The notes under the pieces were generated by a model. That model did not search any database, had not been told where the DNA came from, and worked only from the letters and a program-made list of their open reading frames with translations. A stretch of 62,219 nucleotides of DNA, from assembly GCF_030532915.1 (NCBI RefSeq), contig NZ_JAUNKD010000001.1, positions 1 through 62,219 of the forward strand, given 5' to 3'. Made by a program: the position numbers and the translations under genes. This stretch comes from Capnocytophaga sp. GTDB lineage: Bacteria > Bacteroidota > Bacteroidia > Flavobacteriales > Flavobacteriaceae. Of the stretch, positions 37,465 to 48,303 are shown piece by piece. The number at the start of each line of letters is the position of its first letter. Position 1 is the first letter of the stretch.

Positions 37465-37657
37465 ATGGATAAAATTTTCACAAGCGGGGGTGCAAATGGC
37501 TGCTACCATTGCCATTTGTGCCCTTGCAGGAAATTGGCTTGACGGTAAATTCCCTGAACTATACCCACTTTTCACGGTGGTTTTATCACTTTTCGGAGTT
37601 TTTGCGGCAATGTACACCATCATTCGGCAAGCGATGAATATGTCGGACAAACCTTGA
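37433..37657 (+). CDS. AtpZ/AtpI family protein
   Basis: A 74-residue membrane protein with two helices: GVQMAATIAICALAGNWLDGKF (about 19-40) and LYPLFTVVLSLFGVFAAMYTIIR (about 43-65). The LAGNWLDGKF loop is typical of AtpZ, a small partner of the F-type ATP synthase. The first residues are read out of the bactofilin 3' end (32-base overlap), which suggests coupled translation. In related genomes this gene heads the atp operon with a DUF6168 gene and atpB; here only DUF6168 remains. Confidence 0.85.
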   Translation: MKKLPTKQLNKWIKFSQAGVQMAATIAICALAGNWLDGKFPELYPLFTVVLSLFGVFAAMYTIIRQAMNMSDKP

Positions 37658-37659
37658 TT

Positions 37660-38043
37660 ATGAAACTTTTTTTTCGTTATCTTCTGCTGATTATTAGCGT
37701 TACGGCACTGACCTACGGCGCTTTGCATACGCTAACAACACATTACAACTTGCGTCCGTTGCTGGACATTCGCGATATTTGCCTATTGCATTTGAGTTTG
37801 TCGGTGTGCGTTTTGAGTATCATTTGCACCATTAATATTTTCCTGAAAAAACACACTGCATATGCCTTTTTGGCAACAGCTTTCATTCGTATGGGGGCGA
37901 TTGTTCTTTTTGTACTTCCGCTGGCAAAAAAAACGATTGAAACACCTGTTACCGATGTGCTTTTTGTGGTTATTCCTTATTTTATTTTCACTGTCATTGA
38001 AGCCTTATTTACCATAAAATTGCTCAAAAAACAAACCTCCTAA
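37660..38043 (+). CDS. DUF6168-type ATP-synthase-associated membrane protein
   Basis: About 127 residues with four membrane helices (about 5-22, 41-58, 69-86 and 99-120), starting MKLFFRYLLLIISV. The family is found beside atpZ and atpB in Flavobacteriia and behaves like an AtpI-type small subunit. The ATG at 37660 is preferred to an in-frame TTG at 37654. It is the last gene of the plus-strand block; a strong palindrome follows and then convergent genes. The rest of the atp operon is absent from the window. Confidence 0.7.
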   Translation: MKLFFRYLLLIISVTALTYGALHTLTTHYNLRPLLDIRDICLLHLSLSVCVLSIICTINIFLKKHTAYAFLATAFIRMGAIVLFVLPLAKKTIETPVTDVLFVVIPYFIFTVIEALFTIKLLKKQTS

Positions 38044-38073
38044 ATACGATTTACAAGCCAACTGAACACATTT

Positions 38074-38108
38074 AACCTTTGGCAAAGTTTGAAACTTTGC
38101 CAAAGGTT
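38074..38108. repeat. Palindromic element CCTTTGGCAAAG family, copy A
   Basis: 17-bp perfect arms (38074-38090 and 38092-38108, arm AACCTTTGGCAAAGTTT) with a 1-base spacer, followed by a T run. It lies between the convergent DUF6168 and GH97 genes and could act as a terminator on the plus strand. Related copies: 45828-45860, 52485-52515, a degenerate one at 52401-52430 and a variant at 51006-51037. Confidence 0.85.
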
Positions 38109-38202
38109 TTTAATTGTCAGTATAAATCGCCTCAAAAATAAAAGCCTCTGTGAAATAGTACATATTTCAACAGAGACTTTTAGCTATGGAAAGACAAAAC
38201 AA

Positions 38203-40386
<2,184 letters not shown>

Positions 40387-40453
40387 TTACGCAATCGTTG
40401 TAATGTTGATAAATAAAATATGGAAACGCAAAATTATATCACTTTTTGCCTTT

Positions 40454-41275
40454 CTATTTTTTTCTGTAAAATTGATTATAAATAAAAAGCAAAATGCTTG
40501 TCGGTAATAGCCGTCCTAATGGCCGTAATGCAATGAATTTCAGATATTCAAACCAAGAGAAGAAGCCCATTTGCCTAATGATTTTCGCAAATTTCAGTTC
40601 GTCTAAGGCGTATTTTAACCCGCTTCGGCGTTTGATGGTTTCTTTTCCGTTTTTTACCCTGAAATACAGCAAATCTTCTTGTAAATTATGAAAAATATAG
40701 CCGTTTACCAGCATCGTAATCCACAGGGTATAATCTTCCCAAAGCAGTAATTTTCCGGAATAGTTACCTGATTGTAAAACAGCGCTTTTGCGAAAAACGA
40801 CGGTTGGGTGATTTACGGGACATCGGAACTTTGCAAATTTATAGATTTCATGATGATTTTCGGGCAAAGTACGCCTTCTGTTTAAATCGTTGGGTTTTGA
40901 ATTAAATTCGCTTAGATTACTTCCTAAAACACTGATTTCAGGGTGATTATTTAGAAAATGGATTTGTTTTTCAAATCGGTCGGCTCTGGCGATGTCATCG
41001 GTGTCCATACGGGCAATGATTTCGTGGCTACACGCCAAAACTCCTTGTTGCAACGCCTTGCCAAGCCCCACATTTTCAGGGAGTTTTACAATATTTATAG
41101 GCAAAGTTTGTGCATAGCTTTCTACAACGTCTTCTAACTCAGGCGTTATTTTTCCGTCGAAAACGATAACAACCTCATCGGTTTGAAGCGTTTGATTTTT
41201 AAGACTTTCCAAACATTCAGCTAAAAATGTTGGATTTTCCTTTACATAGAGCGATAACAATACGGAGAATTTCAT
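40454..41275 (-). CDS. Glycosyltransferase family 2
   Basis: 273 residues of GT-A fold: FSVLLSLYVKENPTFLAECLESLKNQT at the start, the nucleotide-binding VGLGKALQQGVLACSHEIIARMDTDDIA (DTDD is the DXD-type motif) and LLWEDYTLWITM. The family transfers a sugar from a nucleotide-sugar to a growing surface glycan on the inner-membrane face. Last gene of the polysaccharide operon; it begins adjacent to the stop of the preceding glycosyltransferase gene. Acceptor and sugar cannot be deduced. Confidence 0.9.
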   Translation of the reverse strand: MKFSVLLSLYVKENPTFLAECLESLKNQTLQTDEVVIVFDGKITPELEDVVESYAQTLPINIVKLPENVGLGKALQQGVLACSHEIIARMDTDDIARADRFEKQIHFLNNHPEISVLGSNLSEFNSKPNDLNRRRTLPENHHEIYKFAKFRCPVNHPTVVFRKSAVLQSGNYSGKLLLWEDYTLWITMLVNGYIFHNLQEDLLYFRVKNGKETIKRRSGLKYALDELKFAKIIRQMGFFSWFEYLKFIALRPLGRLLPTSILLFIYNQFYRKK

Positions 41276-42301
41276 TTATTTTAAGTATAAATTAGTGTAT
41301 TCACTGACCATTTTTTGGGCTGACAAATTATAGTTATTATGGTTGCTTTTCGTTTTTTCAGACAACATATTTACAATAAAATCAGCCACTTCCGGATTTT
41401 GGCGTATAAATTCGCTGTGCGGAGGAATGTCGGACAAAAAAGCATAACACCCACACGAAACAGCTTCCAAAATACTCATCGGATACCCTTCGGCACTTGA
41501 CATTGAAAGCACGAAATCTGAAATTTGGTAATATTTTTCGAGATTTTCTTGATGTCCCAAAAAAATCACCCTTTCCGTAGCAACAGCCTTACTTTGAGCC
41601 AGTTCGTCTCCTGAACCCAAAATCAAAAGAATGGAATTTTTTGTTGCATTTTCATTAAAAAACGTTATCAGTTCAGGGACTCTTTTTCGGCGTATGAGTC
41701 TTCCGGCATAGATAAAAATTTGATTATCAGGACCAAAACCTAACATTTTTCGTTGTTCTGTTTTTTCATCTTGCGTAAGCTTATGAAAAACAGCTTGATT
41801 TACGCCATTGTTTACGAAAACCGACTTTTCTTGATTGGATTTTAAAAGATAGGAATCAAAATACTTTTTAACGGCGTTTGAGCAACTCACGTAAGCGTCA
41901 AATTTCCCTATATTCAGATAATAAAAATGTGATAACGCCCCAACGAAACCTTTTATTTTTCCGTATTCTTGCAGGTAATCTTTAAAAAATTGACAATGGA
42001 TTGTGGTTATTTTTTTTACGTTATCATTTTTTAAACCCGCAACGATTTTGTCGGGATAATATCCGTGTGAATGAATCACATCTAAATTCAGCGCCAAATC
42101 TTGTAATGAAAAATCTTCCAAATCAAACACGCCTAACTTGCATTTGGAACGAATGTTATTAACGTAATCACTATTAGTTTTACGAACGGAAATAAGCATT
42201 ACACTAAACACTTTACAATCAATATTTTGAATAATGTTATAAACCACATTCACCGGACCGCAATTGATTATTTCAGGAACTAAAAAGCCGATTTTTTTCA
42301 T
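41276..42301 (-). CDS. Glycosyltransferase family 4-like
   Basis: A 341-residue GT-B enzyme: MKKIGFLVPEIINCGPVNVVYNII at the start and the C-terminal donor half with IFIYAGRLIRRKRVPELI, VIFLGHQENLEKYYQISDFVLSMSSAEGYPMSILEAVSCG, whose E-x7-E type arrangement binds the nucleotide-sugar. It retains the donor configuration in family members. Part of the surface-polysaccharide operon, directly followed by the GT2 gene. Substrate unknown. Confidence 0.9.
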   Translation of the reverse strand: MKKIGFLVPEIINCGPVNVVYNIIQNIDCKVFSVMLISVRKTNSDYVNNIRSKCKLGVFDLEDFSLQDLALNLDVIHSHGYYPDKIVAGLKNDNVKKITTIHCQFFKDYLQEYGKIKGFVGALSHFYYLNIGKFDAYVSCSNAVKKYFDSYLLKSNQEKSVFVNNGVNQAVFHKLTQDEKTEQRKMLGFGPDNQIFIYAGRLIRRKRVPELITFFNENATKNSILLILGSGDELAQSKAVATERVIFLGHQENLEKYYQISDFVLSMSSAEGYPMSILEAVSCGCYAFLSDIPPHSEFIRQNPEVADFIVNMLSEKTKSNHNNYNLSAQKMVSEYTNLYLK

Positions 42302-42306
42302 AATTA

Positions 42307-43341
42307 TTATTGTATAGGTTTGAAATAATCTTCAAAAACAAAAGGTGCTTGATAAACATAAGTGGCTACGGCTTGCATCACGGCAAACAACAGCAGGAAT
42401 ATTTTTCCGTATTTGAACCTGCAAAAAATAAAGGGTAACATATAAATTTCAGAAAAAGAAAACGCCGTTGCAAAACGCCCGCTCAAAATGGCAAAATCAG
42501 CAAAACCAATGCGGAAAGCCAGCCCTAATGTAAACAACACAAAAAAGACTACAAACAGTCTGTTTTGATAAATCCGCTGGTTAAGAACGCTGAAAATCAA
42601 CAAAAAAGTTAAAAACGCTTTGATGTTAGGCAACCTGAAAAGCCCCACCTCAGAAGCGTATTCGACTGACCTTGAATAGGTTTCAACCCTACTTGAAAAA
42701 CTAATCAGTAAATTTATCAACAGTGCTTTTGAAATAAAAACAAACAACACCAATGCCACAAGGCAAAGAATACGGAATTTACTGACCGACAGCTCTTTCT
42801 TTGCCAACAGAAACGCAGCCGTCACCCCCACCGCAATCACCGGAAGTGCCACCTGATGAAACGACACTGCCAGTAAACTTAACAAAACAAATTGCAATGA
42901 AAACCGATTGTTTTTTTCAATGAAAACGGCAATGGCATAGAGTGCCAAAGGCGTGGCAAGCCCTTGCCGTATCTGCATAAACTGCTGTAATAAAAAATAA
43001 CCCGATGACAAATACAACAACGCCACGAGCATAAACTGAGCCGACACTTTCTCTGACGTTTTATAAACCACATACAAAGTTAAAAACGAAAAAATGGCAA
43101 ACAGCAAAAACCTTGAACCGGTAAACAAACTGATAACAAGGCTATACCAGCCAAAACCAATTTCCATACCCGTAACAATGTAGAACTTAACAGGATTGAG
43201 TAAATCAAGTTTTTGAACACTTTTGAAAACATCGTAATAAACTGCCGTGTCACGCGTTGCCCCCCGATTGCCCACAATACAGGCTATGACCAATGCCACA
43301 AAAAAATAAATCAGCGCATTTTTCTTGACCCGAATTTGCAT
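42307..43341 (-). CDS. EpsG-like polysaccharide polymerase
   Basis: A 344-residue integral membrane protein with about ten helices. It has the EpsG-type beginning: a first helix followed by VGNRGATRDTAVYYDVFKSV (compare the RxxxxGxDxxxY pattern of the family) and a FQVQLPF-like region. It should be the Wzy-type polymerase linking repeat units delivered by the flippase. Position in mid-operon fits. Sequence conservation in this family is low, hence moderate confidence. Confidence 0.75.
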   Translation of the reverse strand: MQIRVKKNALIYFFVALVIACIVGNRGATRDTAVYYDVFKSVQKLDLLNPVKFYIVTGMEIGFGWYSLVISLFTGSRFLLFAIFSFLTLYVVYKTSEKVSAQFMLVALLYLSSGYFLLQQFMQIRQGLATPLALYAIAVFIEKNNRFSLQFVLLSLLAVSFHQVALPVIAVGVTAAFLLAKKELSVSKFRILCLVALVLFVFISKALLINLLISFSSRVETYSRSVEYASEVGLFRLPNIKAFLTFLLIFSVLNQRIYQNRLFVVFFVLFTLGLAFRIGFADFAILSGRFATAFSFSEIYMLPFIFCRFKYGKIFLLLFAVMQAVATYVYQAPFVFEDYFKPIQ

Positions 43342-43346
43342 CTGTG

Positions 43347-44372
43347 TTATTGTTTAGTTGTGATTAAGTGAATGTTTTTATCATCGGAATAATAATCATC
43401 AAATAAGTTTTTTACCAAACGATAATATCCGTCGGGGTCAATGGTTGTATTTTTTTCAAAATCCACAATTGCTTTGACCGCTTGCTCAACGTCAATATTT
43501 CCTGATAGTTTCAATTCGTAAGTCTGCAAATTGATTTTTTCGTTAAAATCACCCACCGCATCGGTGAATATGGGCAACAACCCTACTGCCAAATATGAAT
43601 TCATCTTGGTGGGCGTTGCCACGTAGTTTATCACATCGTGTTTGCGGATTAAAAAACCGTATTTGTGTTTTGACAGTTCTCTTTCCAGTTCGGCAAGCGG
43701 AACATATTTTACTTCAAAATTTTTTAGTTCGTTTTGCCTTAAAATATGATTTGCTTTTTCGGTTTCGGCGGTTAAAACGGTTAATTTACAGTTTTCAATT
43801 TTTTCTTGAACGCCTTTGTAAATGGCTATCATTTCTTCAAAACACTGCCATTTGCTCAGACTTCCGGCATAAACAAAAGTAGGGGTTTTGTAACGATTTT
43901 CCACAAAAAAAGGCTCTTTCAGCAGGTGTTTGTTGTAACAAGGTATGATAATTGCTTTTTTTGCAATCGATACGGGATATTTTTTTTCGTAATGCTTCAA
44001 CATTGCGTTCGAAACCAAAAACAACCACTTTGAAAACCGCAACACGAACATTTCCATCAAACATCGGGCGTAATAAAACAATCTGCCGGGTTTGTTAAGG
44101 CGGGCTTCTTCGGGTGAAACGCCTTGTACCCAATGAATTACTTTTGCACCTTTGAGCAAAAAAACCTGCACAAACGGAAAAAGCTCAATGGTCAAAACCG
44201 TATCGCCCCGATTGATTTCTTTCAGATATTTACACCGAACTGTTGAGCCTCCCGATTTTTTGATGGCTCGCTCGATGAGTTCCACGTAATATTGCGTGGC
44301 ATCGTTTAAACTATCTCGGTTAGGAGGCAGAAAAATTTTGATATTTTGTTTGCTAAACAAAGATGATTTCAT
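43347..44372 (-). CDS. Glycosyltransferase, GT4-like
   Basis: 341 residues with GT-B organisation. The C-terminal half shows FVYAGSLSKWQCFEEMIAIYKGV, VKYVPLAELERELSKHKYGFLIRKHDVINYVATPTKMNSYLAVGLLPI, a form seen in capsule-synthesis glycosyltransferases. No membrane anchor. It starts 1 base after the wecB stop on the minus strand and ends 5 bases before the EpsG-like gene, so it is tightly within the operon. Donor sugar not deducible. Confidence 0.8.
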   Translation of the reverse strand: MKSSLFSKQNIKIFLPPNRDSLNDATQYYVELIERAIKKSGGSTVRCKYLKEINRGDTVLTIELFPFVQVFLLKGAKVIHWVQGVSPEEARLNKPGRLFYYARCLMEMFVLRFSKWLFLVSNAMLKHYEKKYPVSIAKKAIIIPCYNKHLLKEPFFVENRYKTPTFVYAGSLSKWQCFEEMIAIYKGVQEKIENCKLTVLTAETEKANHILRQNELKNFEVKYVPLAELERELSKHKYGFLIRKHDVINYVATPTKMNSYLAVGLLPIFTDAVGDFNEKINLQTYELKLSGNIDVEQAVKAIVDFEKNTTIDPDGYYRLVKNLFDDYYSDDKNIHLITTKQ

Positions 44373-44373
44373 T

Positions 44374-45489
44374 TTAAACAGTCTTCAAAAACCCAACAAT
44401 TTTTTCACACGCCTTGCCATCGCCGTAAGGATTGTGCAAAGCACTCATTTGGTTGTACTTATCGGGCTGGGTGAGCAATTGTTGGCACGCTTGCACGATG
44501 CGTCGTTTGTCCGTCCCCACAAGGATTACGGTTCCGGCTGTTACCGCTTCGGGGCGTTCGGTGGTGTTACGCATCACCAAAACGGGCTTGCCCAAACTGG
44601 GGGCTTCTTCCTGCACACCGCCACTGTCAGTAATTATCAAATACGAATAGTTCATCAGCCAGACAAACGCCGGATATGCCAACGGAGCAATCAAATGAAT
44701 GTTCGAAACTCCCGAAAGCAACTCATAAACAGGTTTTTGCACGTTCGGATTCAGATGTACCGGATACACAATCTGCACATCGGGATTATTCAGAGCAATT
44801 TCTTTAAGTGCCTGACAAATAGCTATGAATCCTTGTCCGTGGTTTTCCCGCCGATGCCCCGTTACTAAAATCAGTTTTTTTGAGGTATCGACAAGGGTTT
44901 TCAGTTGCTCAATTTCAGCATCTTCAATGTGTTCCACTCGTTCTACGCTTTCAAGCAGGGCATCGATAACAGTGTTTCCGGTTACTAAAATCGTTTCGGA
45001 AGGTACGTTTTCAGCCAACAAATTTTGTTTTGAGGTGAGTGTAGGTGCAAAGTGATAATCGGCAATTCGTCCGGTGATTTGCCGATTGATTTCTTCCGGA
45101 AAAGGAGCGTGTTTGTCAAAGGTTCTCAGTCCTGCCTCAATATGGCAGACCTTCGAACCCGCATAAAACGAAGCAATAGCCGCCGCCATTGAGGTGGTGG
45201 TATCGCCGTGCACAAACACATAGTGTGGTTGAAAATCCTCCAAAACCGCTTTCAGCCCCGTGATGATATCAGCCGTGAGTGTGTATAAATTTTGATTGGG
45301 CTTCATCAAATCTAAATCATAATCGGGGGTTATGCCAAAAAAAGCCAACACTTGGTCAAGCATTTGCCGATGTTGTGCCGTTACGCAAACTTTGGTTTGG
45401 AACCCGCCATCGTTTTGAAAAGCCTTGACAAGTGGCGCCATTTTAATGGCTTCGGGACGCGTGCCGAATATCAGGAGTATTTTTTTCAT
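44374..45489 (-). CDS. wecB: UDP-N-acetylglucosamine 2-epimerase (non-hydrolysing)
   Basis: Converts UDP-GlcNAc to UDP-ManNAc for surface polysaccharide. About 371 residues from the ATG at 45489: [24 protein letters not shown], then [41 protein letters not shown] and [22 protein letters not shown], all hallmarks. An upstream extension to 45594 in the same frame lies in a repeat sequence and is not part of the enzyme. It is separated from the upstream glycosyltransferase by the ATPase gene and a repeat. Confidence 0.96.
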   Translation of the reverse strand: MKKILLIFGTRPEAIKMAPLVKAFQNDGGFQTKVCVTAQHRQMLDQVLAFFGITPDYDLDLMKPNQNLYTLTADIITGLKAVLEDFQPHYVFVHGDTTTSMAAAIASFYAGSKVCHIEAGLRTFDKHAPFPEEINRQITGRIADYHFAPTLTSKQNLLAENVPSETILVTGNTVIDALLESVERVEHIEDAEIEQLKTLVDTSKKLILVTGHRRENHGQGFIAICQALKEIALNNPDVQIVYPVHLNPNVQKPVYELLSGVSNIHLIAPLAYPAFVWLMNYSYLIITDSGGVQEEAPSLGKPVLVMRNTTERPEAVTAGTVILVGTDKRRIVQACQQLLTQPDKYNQMSALHNPYGDGKACEKIVGFLKTV

Positions 45490-45800
45490 CGTTTTCTTTA
45501 ATTTATTAAAGTTCATTATTCTTTCGTTCTTTTCCTTAGATGAAAAGAACCAAAAATCAAGGCTTTGGATTTGGACATACTCTGCTCCAAGCATTCGCAG
45601 ACTATGCTAAAAATCAATTTCATTCCACTGGAAATCTCCAAACTTGCTCCCTTACGGTCGCTTCGGACAGTGGATATTTCCTGCGTTTCATTCATTGATT
45701 TTTTTAACGCTTCGTCTCCAGTGTCGATGATTCACTCTTGAAAAACACACTGACAAGAGCCACAACTAAAAAGGTGTTTTTTCATCGTTTTCTTTAATTT
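45481..45800. repeat. 24-bp direct repeat bracketing a dispersed repeat
   Basis: The 24 bases at 45481-45504, which include the wecB start codon and its leader, occur again unchanged at 45777-45800. Between them lie about 270 bases containing a dispersed repeat core (45688-45745, copy 2, complementary to 25874-25950) and an inverted TTCTTTT/AAAAGAA region (45527-45548). The arrangement looks like an insertion that duplicated its target, or a recombination product. No reading frame of its own is seen. Confidence 0.7.
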
Positions 45801-45827
45801 TTACGTAAACAAGTGTGTTTTGGACGT

Positions 45828-45860
45828 ACCTTTGTCAAAGTTTGGAACTTTGACAAAGGT
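45828..45860. repeat. Palindromic element CCTTTGGCAAAG family, copy B
   Basis: 15-bp perfect arms ACCTTTGTCAAAGTT (45828-45842) and complement (45846-45860), a 3-base spacer and a following T-rich stretch. Lies downstream of the ATPase gene, just before the left 26-bp direct repeat. Confidence 0.85.
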
Positions 45861-47327
45861 TTTTAAGAAACGGCTATTTCGGAAACGGCCGTTTCGGAAA
45901 TATAGATTCTTTCATTTTATTCTTTTTACTAAATGAAATGCACCTCACTCAGCACATTATCCTATTGGTTTTCTACAAATCATCTAAACTCCAAGTATGA
46001 AAATGATATTGATAATCTCGCAATTGCGGATTTAAGCGCAATACCTCATACGCCTTTTCCTCCAACATTCTTAGGCTTATGTTCTCTTTTTTGCGTTTTA
46101 TTTCGGCAAAATCAATGGTTTTATGCAAATCATTCACGGCAATGAAATCAATTTCGGTTTCGCCTTTCCTGTCCCAAAAACTACCAATTTGCGTATATTT
46201 TCTTGATTCAACAGCACGGGTTCTGAACATTTTTTCAAGCATCAGTCCGCTAAATGTTGTGTAATCACGCTCAATGATTTTGATAAGTTGCTCATACGCC
46301 CCAATTTCAACAATGTAACTATACTTATAAATAAATCGAAACCAAAATGTAAGGAAATTATCTTCTAATGTATATTTTACATTTTTGGTTTCACTTTTGG
46401 CAAAGATAGGTGTATTTTTCTTTATCAAACCTAAGTCGCGTTCCATTTTGGTTAAATAACCGCCAATTTCTTTTTTCAGTAGGTTTTCTATTTCGTTTCT
46501 AGAATTTTTCCCTTCGGAAATGGCTGATAAAATACTGAAATAAGCGCTGTACTCTTTTCCAAACTCCTCAATAAGTAAGTTTTTCCCCTCAGCAATAAAA
46601 ACCGAGTTTTCATCAATCATTCCTGCAACCATTTTATGCTTGGTTGTCCAACCGTTATCCATAAAAAGTTGTACATATTTGGCTACGCCCCCCGTGAAAC
46701 TGTACAGTGCCAACAGGTCATCGGGTTGAAAATACGGGTTAAAATCAGATAAAATTTCTTTCAGAACCGTGGTTTCAAAAGTTTTGAGTTTAACAAAATG
46801 AGTTGCCCTGCCAAATAAAGGTTCTTTGTTGTTTTCAAAGATTTTGTGCATTAATGAAACCACTGAACCTGAAACAACAAGATTTAATCGGGCTTGGTCT
46901 TTGTTTAAGTCCCAAATGCGTTGTATATCACTGTAAACCGAAGGATTTATACTCAAAAACTCTTGAAATTCATCAATAATTAAAGTAATGTTTTGCTTAT
47001 ATGACAGCTGAACAACATATTCAAACAATGCTGAAAATGAAGTTACTTCTCCCAAGATAGGCACACCTAATTTTTGGCTCACTTCTTGCTGAAAATCACT
47101 GCACAAAAGTATTTCTGACTTTTTGGCAACAAAAAAATACAAAAACCCACTATGTTTATAGGCTTGCAGCAAAAGATGTGTTTTCCCGATTCTTCTTCTG
47201 CCAGTAACTACCGTAAACTGGGCTTGTTGTTTTGCTTTTTGGGCAACAGTAAGCAACCTCTCAATTTCTCTTTCCCGATTATAAAATTTCATAAGCATTT
47301 ATTTTTAAGAAACAGTCATTTCGGAAA
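45860..47327. repeat. 26-bp imperfect direct repeats flanking the ATPase gene
   Basis: The bases 45860-45885 and 47302-47327 agree at 23 of 26 positions (TTTTTAAGAAAC, then three differences, then ATTTCGGAAA). They bracket the DUF234-type ATPase gene. A further TTTCGGAAA repeat (45892-45900) is present on the left side. The pattern suggests insertion of the ATPase unit into the polysaccharide operon. Confidence 0.75.
45973..47298 (-). CDS. DUF234-type AAA ATPase
   Basis: A 441-residue P-loop NTPase: FYNREREIERL start, Walker A GRRRIGKT (33-40), Walker B TLIIDEFQEF (105-114), sensor segment LVVSGSV, and the C-terminal DUF234 region containing the restriction-endonuclease-like RDYTTFSGLMLEKMFR... 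WDRKGETEIDFIAV (D and E-x-D suggest a nuclease-like fold). ATPases of this family are frequent in archaea and Bacteroidota and often have many paralogues; their function is unknown. It breaks the polysaccharide operon between GT2 and wecB and is enclosed by direct repeats. The ATG at 47292 is an equally possible start. Confidence 0.88.
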   Translation of the reverse strand: MLMKFYNREREIERLLTVAQKAKQQAQFTVVTGRRRIGKTHLLLQAYKHSGFLYFFVAKKSEILLCSDFQQEVSQKLGVPILGEVTSFSALFEYVVQLSYKQNITLIIDEFQEFLSINPSVYSDIQRIWDLNKDQARLNLVVSGSVVSLMHKIFENNKEPLFGRATHFVKLKTFETTVLKEILSDFNPYFQPDDLLALYSFTGGVAKYVQLFMDNGWTTKHKMVAGMIDENSVFIAEGKNLLIEEFGKEYSAYFSILSAISEGKNSRNEIENLLKKEIGGYLTKMERDLGLIKKNTPIFAKSETKNVKYTLEDNFLTFWFRFIYKYSYIVEIGAYEQLIKIIERDYTTFSGLMLEKMFRTRAVESRKYTQIGSFWDRKGETEIDFIAVNDLHKTIDFAEIKRKKENISLRMLEEKAYEVLRLNPQLRDYQYHFHTWSLDDL

Positions 47328-47340
47328 AATATCGTTTTCC

Positions 47341-48303
47341 TTATTTACTGGGTTTTATCTTTTTGTACAAATCAAACAAATTTTTGTACAACCAAAAAGG
47401 CAATGCGTTGTATAGTTTATAAAGCTTTCCTTGCTTTATTTCAGGTTCTTCAATAGCGGTTTTTAAAAATGTATTCCACTGATTGAGTTCTTCTTTTGCC
47501 AAGTCATATTGCAGATGTGATAAAACAGAAAGTATATGTTCATTTAAAATTGTAAATCCTACAACATCCACCAATTGTCCTGTAATTTCTTTTTCTTTCT
47601 TATATAAAAATTGAAAGACATACTTATAATGTTCTCTGTTTTTTATACTTCCTACCATACTCACGCTTTGCCCTTCCCTACCAATGTAATACCTGTAAAC
47701 GGGTAACTTATAGTACTTAAAACTTTGAGCATAAAGACAAGGTATTTTTGCGTAAATTGTATCTACGTAGAACATTTTTTCAGGCAATTTTAAGTTACTT
47801 TTCTTTATTAATTCCAACTTAAACGTTTGTCTTGCCATCGCGAACGAGTTAAGATCTGTTATAACATTATACACATTACCTTCATTTTCTTGTAACGGCA
47901 TAAGTTCCTGTCTGTTTTCAAACACATATTCCCGAACATAATCCGTAAGAACCACGTCTACATCAATGTTTTGCAATTTTTCTAAAAAATCAGTAAAAGC
48001 CTGTTTATCAAACCAATCGTCAGAGTCTAACACCTTAAAGTATTTTCCGGTTGCCAGTTCAATGCCTTTGTTTATGGTGGAACCGTGTCCGCCATTTTCT
48101 TTTTCCACAACAATAAACGTGTCGGGATATCGCTCCGCATATTTTCCCGCCACCGCAACAGAATTATCAGGGCTGCCATCGATGACAATCAACACCTCCA
48201 AAAGAGGTAAAAATTTTTCCACGATGAGCGAGTCCAAGCATCGGGGCAGCAGTTTTTCGGTGTTGTAGGTAGGCACTACAACAGTTAGTAATTTTTCTCT
48301 CAT
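47341..48303 (-). CDS. Glycosyltransferase family 2
   Basis: 320 residues, GT-A fold: LLTVVVPTYNTEKLLPRCLDSLIVE, VVEKENGGHGSTINKGIELATGKYFKVLDSDDWFD with the DSDD metal site (about 93). The C-terminal part forms helices and strands involved in acceptor binding. Its ATG overlaps the stop of the upstream FAD gene in a TAATG, so translation is coupled. Early gene of the surface-polysaccharide operon. Sugar unknown. Confidence 0.9.
   Translation of the reverse strand: MREKLLTVVVPTYNTEKLLPRCLDSLIVEKFLPLLEVLIVIDGSPDNSVAVAGKYAERYPDTFIVVEKENGGHGSTINKGIELATGKYFKVLDSDDWFDKQAFTDFLEKLQNIDVDVVLTDYVREYVFENRQELMPLQENEGNVYNVITDLNSFAMARQTFKLELIKKSNLKLPEKMFYVDTIYAKIPCLYAQSFKYYKLPVYRYYIGREGQSVSMVGSIKNREHYKYVFQFLYKKEKEITGQLVDVVGFTILNEHILSVLSHLQYDLAKEELNQWNTFLKTAIEEPEIKQGKLYKLYNALPFWLYKNLFDLYKKIKPSK

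Noticed and set aside
45490..45594. N-terminal extension of WecB (35 residues)
   Set aside because: It is encoded by the repeat upstream; WecB proteins start at [14 protein letters not shown], which has its own ATG at 45489.
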